A DNA stretch of 64,000 bases from Gnetum montanum (Eukaryota > Streptophyta > Gnetopsida > Gnetales > Gnetaceae): the NCBI GenBank assembly GCA_015680685.1, contig MNCI01023267.1, forward strand, positions 484,635 to 548,634. Direction: 5' to 3'. Under the pieces are notes generated by a model. That model ran no database searches and was not told the DNA's origin. It worked only from the letters and a program-made list of their open reading frames with translations. The translations under genes were made by a program, and so were the position numbers. Positions 12,243 through 24,174 of the stretch are shown piece after piece (position 1 is the first letter of the stretch; each line of letters begins with the position of its first letter).

Positions 12243-13966
12243 TGCACTAACCTAAATCATCGATGTAAGGATGGAAGGGAAAACAAACACTGAAAGATCG
12301 TCGGGCAGACACAATTGACCCTGCCTTCACCTAAGGGCAAGCTGGAAAAGGAAACGAAGGCATAGTGCCTTGGATGGTCTGCACACAAATCAGCCAAGGA
12401 CTTCCCCAAGCGTAAACTACGGCTTGCGCTGGGTTATTTGTAAAATGATGTTCGAAATGTAAACAGTGACACACGAAATGCAAATAGAGCGTACATAGAA
12501 ATGTATTGTAAACAGAGTGTAAACAAAGCAAACAATGTAAATGGCAAGCAATAATGAACTATAGTGTATTGTTTAAACAAGAATGTGCATCGGTCAAAGC
12601 ATAGCTATGCTTGTGGATGGCAAGTCAAGCACTAAGCCCCAAGTGATGTGTTTATAGATGCTTGGATGCTAGGAGTCACATGTGTTTGAGTGTCCAAAGT
12701 TGCTAGTCGGTGTCCTAAGTCATCCACCTTCAAGATTGCTGATCGTCCAAATTGCCAACCCATCCCCATTCAAAATTGTCCCCCCCTGGTTTATGTGAAT
12801 GGATGGGGTATTTTTAGGGCTTGGCCAGGTTTGGGCACAAAATCCATGGATGTAATCGACTATCGAGAGATGAGAGGAAAATGGATCGTGTGACATGTGT
12901 TCGATGGACAGCTGTGTGTGAGTTGGTCATGCATAGGTAGGCTATGTTTTTACTAGATACATTGTATCTTACAATGTGTGTTTGGCTTACACAAGCTGGC
13001 TCACACTCACAAACACAATTTGGAGCATAAGAGCTTGACAAGCTTACAAATGGTGATGATTTACCAAGAAAATCAAGAGGGATTGACTCCGGCTCACTTG
13101 AAACTTCTCGGTCCTTGAATCGACTACTACAAGATGTCGATTTGAGTGGTTTCATGGCTGTTTGAGGCATCTCTGCTTCACTAGGGCTCCCAGCATGAGT
13201 TGATTTGGTCCTGGCATGTCCTTAGCGTGCATTTGGAGTGCTTTTGTTTGGGCGTGAATAGTACTCACGCTGTTGAATAGTGTTCATGTTGATGAATAGT
13301 GTTCATGCTGATGAATAGTGCTCACGCTGATGAATAGTACTCATGTTGATGAATAATGTTCATGCTGATGAATAGTGTTCACATTGATGAATAGTGCTCA
13401 CAATGATGAATAGTACTCACATTGAGTGTGTCCTCAGTGTGACCATCAACGTGAGTGAGGAGAATGACACGTTTCACACTAATTTTTGAATTTCTGAAGC
13501 CTGTTTCTTGGGTGTAATAGTTGCTTGAATGTGATTGACCTTGAGGATGATCTAAAATCTGGAATTTGAGCTTGAATATGCCTTGTTTGGAGTCACTTTG
13601 GGTAGGTCATGTTGCACTCACACTGCTAGCATGACCTCAACATGCATGATAGCATACGTGAGGAAATGTGAATAGTTTGTCTCCAAATTTAAATTTTGAA
13701 TGCTGAAACCTGGAGTGGATGTTAGTGCCCTTGAGGATGGCTTACGCCATGGAAATCAGATCATTCTCACTTGATTTTGGGTCTGCCAGAGTTAGTCATG
13801 CTGTACTCATGCTGCCAGCATGACCTCAGCGTGACTACAGTGTGACCGAGAAAATTTGCAAGCCAGTGTGAGTTGCCAGCGTGTGTTCTCCCAAATTTTA
13901 CCTTCGAAAGCTCAAGTGTGAGTCATTCTTGCTTCAAAGTGTTAGGCCAAAATTAGTGGTGTTTCA
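12243..13966 (-). mobile_element. 3' LTR of element B
   Basis: It runs from TGCACTAACC (outer border) to GTGTTTCA (inner border, next to the PPT). It pairs with 19717-21418 over its whole length. It contains a minus-strand TATA-like site near 12805-12815 and a 19-bp tandem repeat at about 13255-13430. Confidence 0.88.
13255..13430. repeat. 19-bp tandem repeat in element B 3' LTR
   Basis: About eight copies of GATGAATAGTGTTCATGCT with changes at the last few bases. The same array is at about 20735-20870 in the 5' LTR. Confidence 0.8.
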
Positions 13967-14020
13967 TTGATCCCTTTTTGTTGACGTTTGGAGGAATCCA
14001 TTCAAGAGGCATCGACAAAG
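13967..14020 (-). other. Polypurine tract with adjoining hairpin (element B)
   Basis: On the minus strand this gives CAACAAAAAGGGATCAA directly before the LTR. The arm TTTGTTGA pairs with TCGACAAA at 14012-14019. The same structure lies at the same place in C, D and E. Confidence 0.65.
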
Positions 14021-15185
14021 AAGTGCAAAACACCATGAACAAACAAGTACCAAGCATCATCCGTCAGCTTGTGGATTGGGCGTCATCACATCGTGTTCAA
14101 ACGTACATGGGATTGAGGGAATGTAGTTCAAGATGTAAGAGGATTGGTTGTAACCAAGGGAAATGAGGAGTTGGTCAAGGGTTATAATTGTTGCCAGAAT
14201 TATGGTTGAGGCATGCTCTCATGTGAATGAGCTGTATCTTTGGTCCTTGTCAGTAGCCAGGTTTCAGTAGACTTGGAGCCAAGACATAGGAGGTGCGTTC
14301 TTTGGAGAAATGGGACTCTTATAGAGTATTTACGGGGCCTGTTGTAAATAGCCAAAGCTAGATGACGATGTGCAACATGGTCTCTTTGAGACACGAGTGT
14401 AATTGTTTTCCAAGACAATTACCTTCTCACCTGGGGCTTGTATGAGAATAGCCAATAGTTTTTTGTTTATGATGTCAATGGGATCATGAAGACCTTTTTC
14501 GTGTATTTCACTCTTTGACCTTTTTGTTCTTTTTCTTTTTTTTTCTTTTGTTTTTGCTTTGTTTTCTTTTCTCTTTTATTTTTCTTTTTCTCTTTGGTCT
14601 TTTTGAAATAGCTTGCTTTTAGTGTCGTGCTTGTGTTCAAGCGCTTGCATTTTGCATCATGTACTATGTACTGTGTTTTGTGTTACCACTGCTTAGAGGA
14701 TCATAGTGTGAAACAATGTATCAAGAGCTTTGGGGGAGTAAAATGTATCCAGGGGGAAAATTAAATAGGGCAAAGGGAACATGATGGGGAATAGGGAATG
14801 TATTAGGAGTGGGGAATGTACTTATGAATGAATTAATTAACCAAGTTGTGGGGTATTTAGGAAGAATGTGATACTTTGTCTTCATGATGAAGTGCATCTG
14901 TGCATGAATGCCTCAGGTGTGTCATCCTGCAAACAAAACTCCAAGAAGACAAGAAAACCATAAATGAAATGGTTAGCTAAGCACCTTAAACTTGAAAACA
15001 ACCAAGGAGATGGAGTCGCCATGTGCGATTTTGGAGTAGAAAGGACATCATTAGCTTTATCTGGGTCCATGAGACAAATTATGCAGCAAGTTTTTCTGAG
15101 ACAATTGCCTTCCTGCCAAGGGCTTGTATGGAAAGAGCCAATTGTAGCAACAGATCTTTTCAAGTATTGTCTGGTTGTCGATGAT
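14021..15185 (-). other. 3' untranslated region of element B
   Basis: Contains a long pyrimidine tract (14517-14612, purine on the element's sense strand) and two copies of a block also found in C and D: GACAATTACCTTC...GGGGCTTGTATG at about 14410-14445 and GACAATTGCCTTC...GGGCTTGTATGG at about 15100-15132. No coding frame is supported. Confidence 0.5.
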
Positions 15186-15620
15186 GTTGCCAGTTTATAG
15201 TCTTAGCGGACTATTGCGGGTTAGTTTCATGTCATAATCCTTTTGACGGCACCAGTTTAGCGTCGTAGCGAACGGTGCGTTGCTAGTTTATAGTCGTAGC
15301 AGACTGTGAAGTGGCAAACCAGTTTACAGTCTTAGTGGACTCTGGATGCTAGTTTCACGTCATGGTGGACAGATGTGGCAGTTTAGCATCATACCGGACA
15401 GAGCTTTGTGGTGTCATTTTATTGTCATGACTCCAGGACATTCTGTGATATCAGTTTTAAGTCATGATGCCAGGACTTCTATGGTATCAGTTTTAAGTCA
15501 TGATGCTAGGACTGTTCTATGATATCGGTTTTAAGTCATGATGCCAGGACTATCTGTGCTAGTTTATAGTCGTAGCGGATGGTCTGTGCTAGTTTATAGT
15601 CATAGCGGACTGTTTTTGCT
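15186..15620 (-). repeat. Hairpin-module array, element B
   Basis: About 12 irregularly spaced modules of the form AGTTTA-stem-6 nt-stem. The clearest is ATAGTC (15197-15202), loop TTAGCG, GACTAT (15209-15214), a 6-bp stem. Several have 10-nt loops (AGTC-ATGATGCCAG-GACT), a variant mostly of this region. Confidence 0.75.
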
Positions 15621-15759
15621 TACCTTTCTTGTGTAAGGTATGATGCTACATGCATGGTCATGCTATGTGTCTGCAAGATCCTACAAAAATCAACTAAGAA
15701 GAAAACAACATCAAGCTAAACCTATTGTACATAGAGTTAAAATGTATAAATGAAAGAAA

Positions 15760-15930
15760 AGCAATGCAAAAAGTGATAGTTTTAGGCCGTTCTGGGCTAT
15801 ATTCTAGTTTAAGGCCTTTTTGAGCCATGTGTTTTTGTATTTTTATGTTTTTATGTTTGATGTTTTTCANTCAAAAAGGCCTTGAACTAGCTTACGGCCC
15901 AGAATGGCCTAAAACTATCACTTTTTGCAT
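15760..15930. repeat. Inverted repeat around an N, probable assembly join
   Basis: The arm at about 15762-15826 is repeated in reverse complement at about 15872-15930 around the N at 15870. The shared words include GCAAAAAGTGATAGTTTTAGG and its complement. A further N lies at 15941. Hairpin modules of the GGCC type are within the arms. Confidence 0.75.
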
Positions 15931-15956
15931 TACTTTTCTTNGAACACATAGGCTAG

Positions 15957-18900
15957 TGCGATGTAAATAAAAGTCAAAAATGCATGGCAAAGGGTAGGTA
16001 GGCACCCACATTTTTGGCCAAGGGAATGTCTTGGTCATGTAGTTGCTTCTTAACCAGGCATGGATTAGGGAGCATGCAAGGTTTAGGATCCTCTGGGGGG
16101 CTGTTGGCTTCAACCACTCGTTCGGGTGTGTTAGCCTTAGGCATTGCATTGGTTACCGTAGGTGTACCACCAAGAAACTCTTCTTCTAAAACTTGCACCA
16201 TGTCTATGTTGTGGACAGTTAAAGAGGATGTGTTATCACCATGGATGATAACTTGAACATCTTCATATGGAAGGTGTATTTCTTGGTGGATGGGAGAGAA
16301 GATGGCCCTTAGTTTGGCTAACCAAGGCCTGCCTAGAATCATGTTGAAACCTAGCATCTCTTCTATGATAGTGAAGTCTACACAAGTGGGGAATTTCTCT
16401 CCTACCACAAAGGCTAAGTTGATTGTACCCTTGACTATGACACATGATCCATTGAAGGATTTTAGACATGTGGATTTGGTTGGCCTAATTTCATTTGCCA
16501 GGCCTAGCTTGTCAATGATGGAGTACAAGGCTACATTTGTTGCTGCACCATCATCGACATGCACTCTGTGGATGGTGCACTACCCAACACATATGCTAAT
16601 GGATAGTGGATCTGTAGTGACTTCCCCTCATGCAGGGTTTACTTTGACCGCATCATCACGAAAGGCTAAGGTTGTTGAACCCAATTATTGTGTTGTAGGG
16701 GGAAACATTGTTGCATGGATGGATGCCTCGTTTGTAGGGATGTCCTTCATAACAGGAATGGAGGCTAAGACCTGGGCCAGTGCTTGGCAGTGAGCAGATG
16801 AGGTCATGATCAGGTCGTACAAGCTTAACGTTGTATTCTTTTGCTTGAGTGCTTGTTTCACCTGGGTTAGTGCAGCTACGAAGTCCTTGTCATTAGCCAT
16901 TGTGTTGGCCTTGCCTTCCTCCATGTGTTTTGAGAGACAGATCTCAAGCGAAGGGGACTTGGGCTTAGTTTTTTTGGCTTGTTTGGGGGTAGTGGCCCTA
17001 GTTTTTGGTTGTTACTTGCTAGTTGTGGCCTTTGCTTTGACCATGGGGGTTGCAAGGTGCTCGTTTGTCCTCTTACGTTGCCATTTGGTGGACCTGCCCA
17101 AGTTGCTAGTGGGGTCAACCCTTAAGGGAGGAGAAATCAAGATGTTGCCCATTGTTGCATTTCGGGTAGGTGAGGGGCCATCACATTGTGGCACCCTTAT
17201 GACAAAGGGTGGCCTAGGAGTTGTTGTGTGGCCAAATTGTTATGGCACCTTGATGACGAAATGTTTCTTAGTAGTTTTTGTTGCTACATCATGCTAGTTT
17301 AACATCTTAGCAGATGATTGTTATGGAGCCTTGACCACAAAGGGTGTTGTGGGTGCCTGATGTGGCACTTTGCTAATAAAGGGAAGCCTCTTGTTCATGG
17401 AGGTTGAGGGAACCCTTGCCTTGTTAGGAGGCACACATATGACAAAAGGTTGTTGCATAGGTTTGGGCTTGTCACCAATGCTAATTGAGTTTATGACATA
17501 GGAAGCATTTTCTATGTTGGATTGAATCTCCATGTCGATCACTAGTTGGCCTTGATCTATCATTCCTTGTAGGTCATCTTGCAAGTCATGATAGTTGTTT
17601 GTACTATGACTAGCCACTTGATGGTAGTGGAAGTATTGGTCCAGTTTAAAATGTTATGGGACTAGGATCATTTGGTACTGCTAAGGTGGGGTTCCTTAGT
17701 AGCTCATAGTACCTATTATGTTTTGGCGAGTAATCTCTGATATGTGTTTGTGTTGGATTTTCTCAGCTTTCAGGAGTTGCTCCAATAGTTGAGAGGGTTG
17801 CATCAGTAATGGTGTATACTTTGAGTGGTCCTTATGCTAAAAGTTGGACCTTGGGGTGGCCCCTGTCAATGTAGGTGAGTTGGCACCAAAGTTGGCAGCT
17901 TTGTCAGCTGGGGCTTTGGGTTGCTTAGCTGTTGGGCACTAGTTGGTTGCTTTTGTACTTATGGCCATCATTGCCACTATTGTGTTTTGTTTATGAGTAT
18001 GTTGGTTTCTACAGGCCACATAAGCTAGGTCATTGCTTGATTGTGCTACCTCCTCTATGCTTTTGACTTGTGCAAATGCTTGACTCAAAGTATGAGCACT
18101 CAAATAATAGAGTTTCGACTTAATGAAGTCATTCATAGCAGCTTTAAAAATGGTGAGCAAGTATGTCTCGGGGATGGGCTCGTGGAGTTCATTCAGGGCT
18201 GCACTCCACCTTTGGATGAATTTTTGCACTGGCTGAAAAGGCACTTTTTAAATTTGAATCAAGCTATACAGAGTGGCTTCAGGTTTTAGATTGTATTTAA
18301 AATGGGTAACAAACTGATGTAAAAAATCCTCCAGAGAGGATATAGAGTTATGGGGCAAAGCTTGGTACCATTCTAAGGCTTTTCCCATTAAGGACATGGC
18401 GAAAACTCGCAGGATTGCATGAGGCCAGGCCTGAAGTAGTAGACATTCTAGTCGAAATGTCACTAAGTGGGCTTTTGGATATCCCTCTCCATTGTACTTG
18501 GTTAGCTGAGGTAATGAGATTTCCTTTGGCAAGGTTAATGGTGGAACTGAAGGGTGGATTGGATCATCTTGGTAGAAATCCAGCACCTTGACTTCCTTAG
18601 TGTTTGCTATTTTAAGGCATTGTACCTCTTCAATCAACATGTACATCATTTTCTTCATGTTCGCCCTCTCTTGGGCGGTATGAATGGATTGTGATTAGTA
18701 GTAATTTGGCTGTTGCATTGTTTGTGAAAAGGGAGGTTGTTGGATTGTCGGTTGTTGCGGTGGAGCAACATTCAAGGATGGGATTAGACGGTGTGGTATG
18801 TTATAGAGAGTAGGTTGGTGTTGTTGGACAGTTGGTGGAAGCCACTGCCTGAACACAGGTTGTGAGGTAATCCCCTGAACGTGTTGTGTTGAAGTAGTCA

Positions 18901-19390
18901 GAGGTGCCCCATAGGTTTGTGCTTGTGGCATGTAATGGGTGGACGTGGAAGCTGGTACCTCCTGTCGAGAAGCTAGTCCTTGCGTGTATGCAGATGAAGG
19001 AGGAAGCATGGTTCCTTCCAGGAAAGGTTGGAAAAATGGATTTTTATAGGCATGAGGATTGATGGTATAGTACGAATCCCCATGCTCAGATTGGGCAACG
19101 AAGTGATCTTCCTCATCTTCATTTTGAGGCTCTATCGGAGGTGGCTGTAAGGCTTGACTCCTTGCCATGAGAAGCTAGGATATGAGTCTATGATGGGGCT
19201 TAGAAAGGGGGATTATGTCAAATGCTAAGGGAGTGAACTCATGACCTCCCTTGTATATGAGCTCATAGTTTCGTTTTTCCTCTCTTTCCATGAGATTGAT
19301 AGGAAAATTGGCTTGGATTTTGACTTAGATGAAGTTATATTGTTCAAGTGTGAGGATTGCATAAGTAGGGTTGATGTGGGAAGATTCCAT
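15957..19390 (-). pseudogene. gag-pro: gag-protease of element B
   Basis: Gag and retropepsin polyprotein of a diverged Tat subfamily. The start at 19390 matches the other gag starts, followed by NPTYAILTLEQYNFI. The gag core (about 18658-17940) has LTKYNGEG, GKALEWY and FIQRWSAALNELHEPI. The knuckle region at about 17600-17635 reads FHYHQVASHSTNNY, with both cysteines of the CHHC pattern lost. Linker repeats (PFVICVPP, PFVVKAP) lie at about 17321-17450. Protease (16564-15974) has VHVDDGAATNV in the preceding frame boundary, then ILGRPWLA and PIHQEIHLPY. Several stops and shifts (for example TAG near 19173) make it inactive. Confidence 0.82.
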
Positions 19391-19692
19391 GATAGCGTGT
19401 TCAAGTTGATGGCGTGTGCAGCATGAGTAACTCACGACATGTGTAGCGTGAGTAACTCATGGCGTGAGTAACCTCAACATGAGTGGCTGGGGTCAGTGTG
19501 AGCAAGCTCAGCGTGCATGACAGGGTCAGCATGAGCAAGCTCAGTGTGCACAAGCTGATTCAAGTTTTAGTGTTTGGTAGTGTTAGTTGGGTCTTAGTTT
19601 CAGTGTTTGGCTTGCACAGTGTTTGAACAGATGTGCGTGGCATTTGAACAGGTAGCATGATTAACGTTTCGACAAGATGATAAATAAGGTAG
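19391..19692 (-). other. 5' leader of element B
   Basis: Contains repeated AGCGTGAG / AGCATGAG units (about 19420-19560) instead of the GCGTATACGC units of the other leaders. No frame is supported. Confidence 0.5.
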
Positions 19693-19712
19693 GCCCTCCT
19701 TCTAGCGCCAAT
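19693..19712 (-). other. Primer binding site, tRNA-Asn type (element B)
   Basis: The plus strand has CCCTCCTTCTAGCGCCA, followed by ATTTAC and the LTR border. Confidence 0.75.
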
Positions 19713-19716
19713 TTAC

Positions 19717-21418
19717 TGTACTGACCTAAATAGTTGGTGTAAGGCTGGAAGGGAAAAAAACACCAAAAGATTGTCAGGCAGACATAGCTGACTCTGCCTT
19801 CGCCTACGGGCAAGCTGGAAAAGGAAACAAAGGCAGAGTGCCTTGGATGCTTTGCATGCAAATCAACCAAGGACTTCCCTGAGCGTAAACTACGGCTTGC
19901 GCTGGGTTATTCATAAACTGATGTTCAAAATGTAAGCGGTGATGCACGAAATGCAAATAGAGCATATACAAAAATGTATTGTAAACAGAGCGTAAATGGA
20001 GCAAACAATGTAAATGGAAGGCAATAATGAATTGTAGTGTATTTTTTAAACAAGAATGTGCATCGGTCAAAGCGTAGCTGTGCGTGTGGATGGAAAGTCA
20101 AGCGCTAAGCCCCAGGTGATGTGTTTACAGATGCTTGGATGTTAGGAGTCATGTGTGTCTGAGCGTCCAAAGTTACTGGTCAGTGTCCTAAGTCGTCCAC
20201 CTTCAAGATTGCTGATCGTCCAAATTGCCAACCCATCCCCATTCAAAATTGCCCTTTGGTTTATGTGAATGGATGGGGTATTTATAGGGCTTGGCCAAGT
20301 TCGGGCATGGAATCCATAGATGGAATCGATGACCGAGAGATGAGAGGAAAATGGATCGTGTGACACATGTCCGATGGACACCCATGTGTGAGTTGGTCAT
20401 GCGTAGGAAGGCTACATTTTTGACCAGATACATTGTATCTTACAACGTGCATTTGGCTTACACAAGCTAGTTCACTCTCATAGAAACAATTTGGAGCATA
20501 AGAGCTTGACAAGCTTATAAATGGTGATGATTTACCAAGAAAATCAAGAGGAATTGACTCTGGCTCACTTGAAACTTCTCGATCCTTGAATTGACTACTA
20601 TAGTATGTCGATTTGAGTGGTTTTGTGGCTGTTTGAGGTGTCTCTTCTTCACCAGGGCTTCCAACGTGAGTTGATTTGGTCCTGGCATGTCCTTAGCATG
20701 CATTTGGAGTGCTTTTTTCTGGGCGTGAATGGTACTCATGTTGATGAATAGTGCTCACGTTGATGAATAGTGTTCACATTGATGAATAGTGCTGACGTTG
20801 ATGAATAGTACTCATGCTAATGAATAGTGTTCATGTTGATGAATAGTGCTCACACTAATGAATAGTACTCATGCTGAGCGTGTCCTCAGCGTGACCATTA
20901 GTGTGAAAGAGGAGAATGACACGTTTCACACTAATTTTTGTATTTCTAAAGCCTGTTTCTTGGGTGTAATAGTTGCCTGAATGTGATTAACCTTGAGGAT
21001 GATCTGAAATATGGAATTTGAGCCTGAATATGCCTTGTTTGGAGTTACTTTGGGTAGGTCACACTACACTCATGCTGCCAGCGTGACCTCAGCGTGCATG
21101 ACAACATGCATGAGGAAATGTGAACACTTTGTCTCCAAATTTGAATTCTGAATGCTAAAATCTAGAGTAGATGTTAGTGGCCTTGAGGATGGCTTACGCC
21201 ATGGAAATCAGATCATTCTCACTCAGTTTTGGGTCTTCCAGAGTCAGTCACGTTGTACTCACGCTGCCAGCATGACCTCAGTGTGACTACAGCATGACCG
21301 AGAAAATTTTCAAGCCAGCGTGAGTTGCCAGGGTGTGTTCTCCCAGATTTTGCCTCTGAAAGCTCAAGTGTGAGTCATTCTTACTTCAAAGTGTTAGGCC
21401 AAAATTAGTGATGTTTCA
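19717..21418 (-). mobile_element. 5' LTR of element B
   Basis: From TGTACTGACC to GATGTTTCA. It pairs with 12243-13966. A clear minus-strand TATA box (TATAAATACCCC) lies at 20277-20287 and the 19-bp tandem repeat at 20735-20870. It shares the AAGGCAGAGTGCCTTGGATG and CAAGCTGG-type blocks with the C/D LTRs, so the families are related. Confidence 0.88.
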
Positions 21419-21523
21419 GCCTCTAATAATGTCTGCATATTCTCTACATTTTCCATGTACCCACTTTGTCATTTTGTTGATCTTTTCCTCAATTTCATCT
21501 AGTGATTTTAGTATTAGCAAAGG
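21419..21523. other. Spacer between elements B and E
   Basis: A 105-bp flank, starting with the right target duplication of B. Bases 21519-21523 (AAAGG) should be the left target duplication of E, but the partner is outside the window. Confidence 0.5.
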
Positions 21524-23065
21524 TGTAACGACGAAAAATGTCGGTAGCTGGAAAATACCGAACAAATTCTGTGTACACAGTTTTAACCACGGATCCGTGC
21601 GAGGGCTATGCTGGAAAAACGAATCCGCGGTGCCCTGAACGGTCTTGTCGATCAAACAGGGACTTACTAGTCAGTAAACCGATGGAGATAATGAATATCT
21701 CGTGGAACGATCTGATTCGAGGAATCGCAAAATGAGGGAAAAGCGATGTAGATGAATCGCGACGGTGATAACACTAAACAAGATAAGAGGAGGCCAACAC
21801 AAGAGAAATGCGTGGTTTCAAGCTCTGCGCTTTGACTTAAAAGATGTATATTTTGTATATCGCGTTACAATGGGGAGACCCCGATTACTTGACATAAAGT
21901 AAGCACAAAACAACAAGAAAACTATCCAAACAGAAGTCCGATCTACCTCGTGGGCCAAAGCTGGGATGCAAGGAAGGTCAAGCTCTAACGTCTATCGATC
22001 AACTGTTTCTGACCAATAGAGCCTGCGAACCATGCAAGATGATCCCACGATCTTGGATCTGCTTCTTTCGCCTTAGGTAGTTTCTGTTTAGGACCGCCAA
22101 TGGTCGCTGATGGAGAAAAGTTGTGTTGCCGATGCTCAAAGCGAACTGTGCTCTCTTTCTGCCAGAAGGTGATGCTATCAACAATTGCCAAAGTACTGCC
22201 CTCTCTGTCTCTGCTCAAAGTGATAAGTGCTCCTGTGCTCAGAAAAAACTGCCCTATGCCTCTTGGATTTGCCCACCCTTGTATCTTTGTCAACTGGGGT
22301 ATTTATAGGCTGCGACGTCCTGTGGAAAAGGCGCAACCCTGATGACGTGTGTCCCGAATGTTTCGGGTACTGTTGGCTTGACCATTTTTGTGTCAAACTT
22401 CATGACTACGCACAATACGCTTATTTTCATATTGTGCATGTAAAGAATAGATGCATGTCGGGCATGTTTCGACTGTCTTTGGGTTATATTACGCTCCTTC
22501 ACGCTGCGTTGCATGCACGAGCGTAACATAACATGGAAACAATGGATTCAAGCTGTTTTACGCTCACTTACGCAGCCGCACGTAATGAATCGTAAAACAA
22601 TGTTTAGCTTGGCGGTGCAATATGCTGTGATACGCTACGTTGCGTGATGAGCGTATGATGAGCAATCGCACTTTCTTGGACTTTTCCTTTGACTGTTTTG
22701 GAGCTCATTACGCTGTCGTGCGTAACAGAGCGTAAACCTGGCCTTGAACAAAAGACTTAGCAAAATATACGAGAAGTCACATATTACACTGCTCAAGCCT
22801 TTCCCCATGCCGTAGTAACTAGCCTTCTGATACTGGACTATGTTTAAACAGAATCACGCTAAGCGCCATTACGCTACGTCGCGTGGTATAGCGTAAACAG
22901 AGAAAACATAGTAAGATTAGGAATCTGCACAGGAGGTTGAAGACTTGATGCTATGCGCCTCTCAGTGTTGCTCTGTCTTACTCTCCTTTCTGAATTCTGA
23001 CATGCACCTTTGCCTGAATTGCGAATCTTTGCCTGAGGCCGACTCGCAATTTTCATGATGTTTCA
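21524..23065 (-). mobile_element. 3' LTR of element E
   Basis: Runs from TGTAACGACG to GATGTTTCA. It is followed by the PPT hairpin. A minus-strand TATA box (CCTATAAATACC) lies at 22299-22308. From 22490 to 22905 it carries several pairs of inverted ACGCT/AGCGT sites, for example TTACGCT with AGCGTAA about 20 bp apart. It is diverged from the C/D LTRs, so E is a different subfamily. Confidence 0.82.
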
Positions 23066-23118
23066 ATGGCCCCTCTTTGTTGACTGTTGGAGGGCTTGTC
23101 CGAAAGATGTCAACAAAG
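23066..23118 (-). other. Polypurine tract with adjoining hairpin (element E)
   Basis: On the minus strand it ends AACAAAGAGGGGCCAT directly before the LTR. CTTTGTTGAC (23075-23084) pairs perfectly with GTCAACAAAG (23109-23118), loop 24 nt. Confidence 0.75.
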
Positions 23119-24170
23119 AATACGAAACACCAGATTGGTAGAAGAAAGAACAGCGTCCAGCCATGGCTACTCAAGCATTGCCCTGTCAACATGGAAGAGC
23201 GAAGCTAGAGGGAATCGGAGATAGAATGACATAGTAGGAAATAGGTTCAGAGAAGACGTAAAACGAGTCAGGATGGTAGGAGTATGGAATACGCTTACTG
23301 AACGCACAGAAACGTACGCACACTTATGTCAATAGGAATGCTTTCAAACGAGCGTAGCGCATCAGCCTGAGATCTCTCTGTCACCGATTATAGCAGGAAT
23401 GCTTGCAAAAGAAGCACGGCGCATCACTTCTACGATATCTCTGCTAGTGCGAGTGTGGAAAATGGATGCTTGCATATGTAGCTTTTGCATACAGGAAGCG
23501 GGTGGTAGGGATGAAACGAAATAAGTGCTAAGGGTAGGATTATGAGAGGTATAGGCATGCAATTCTAAGTGGTTGGGCAAACCTGAGCAGCCATCTCAAA
23601 AATCTATTGTACTTCATCGCTCAGATGCACGCACCTTTGAATGACATTCTCGAAGCAAGTAACCTGCATCCATAGAAGAAAATAGAGGACACCATTGCTC
23701 ATGCGAACAAGAGGCGAGGTCGAAACGAGCGCCGTTTGATGCGAGATAGAGCAATTGGGCCATGAAGAAGGGGCTGGAGCATGAGGGCGAAGCCGCCAAT
23801 CCTGACGATTGGCCCAGCATATCTTCGCCAAAAGACATCAGACACAGTGCACCCAACTGGTTAGGCAGAGAACCAGCTAGATGAATTTGCGAAGTCGGCG
23901 TCTGATAGCGATGATCGACGGAGGTTCCCGAGGTCGTTGTCGACGAGGATTTCGTCGGGGCTCCAACTGGTGGGACTAAACTCTCAGAGGTACCACCGCT
24001 GCAGTGGGCGCAACGACGGCATCTTCGAGGGATCAGTAAGATGCCCCTCAGCTCATCCAAGAAATCAGTAGGATGCCAGTGGGGTGGCGATGCTGGGACT
24101 GTCCTAGTATCCCACCTCGTTTGTCGTGCAGCCATACAGAGATGATCATGCTCGCTTGATTTACATGGCA
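23119..24170 (-). other. 3' untranslated region of element E
   Basis: Includes a minus-strand open frame at 23614-24135 (173 codons, rich in Ser, Pro and Thr, with one Cys/His-containing stretch). I cannot find this frame in C or D at the same place, and I recognise no domain, so it is not called as a gene. Confidence 0.35.
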
Positions 24171-24174
24171 GCAG

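Larger units (their letters stand above)
12243..21418 (-). mobile_element. Element B: Tat-related element lacking pol
   Basis: A 9.2 kb element with two LTRs of about 1.7 kb, tRNA-Asn-type primer site, gag, protease, a hairpin array and a PPT hairpin, but no RT, RNase H or integrase. From the protease end (about 15957) the sequence passes straight to the hairpin array (15620-15190). Two single N positions (15870, 15941) lie exactly in that interval, so pol may be lost in the assembly rather than in nature. Either it is a gag-only non-autonomous element or the sequence is collapsed. Confidence 0.8.

Noticed and set aside
13255-13430. CRISPR-like array (19-bp units)
   Set aside because: There are no unique spacers. 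The units are directly adjacent, inside a plant retrotransposon LTR.
15186-15620. CRISPR or satellite array
   Set aside because: Spacing is irregular and the units vary in a compensatory way. They lie in a fixed position in several retroelements.
16014-17297. Plus-strand open frames over the element B protease and linker
   Set aside because: They are reverse-strand shadows of the gag-protease frame, which has recognisable motifs on the minus strand.
23614-24135. 173-codon minus-strand frame as an extra gene of element E
   Set aside because: It has no domain and no visible counterpart in C or D. Composition is Ser/Pro/Thr-rich as in chance GC-rich frames.
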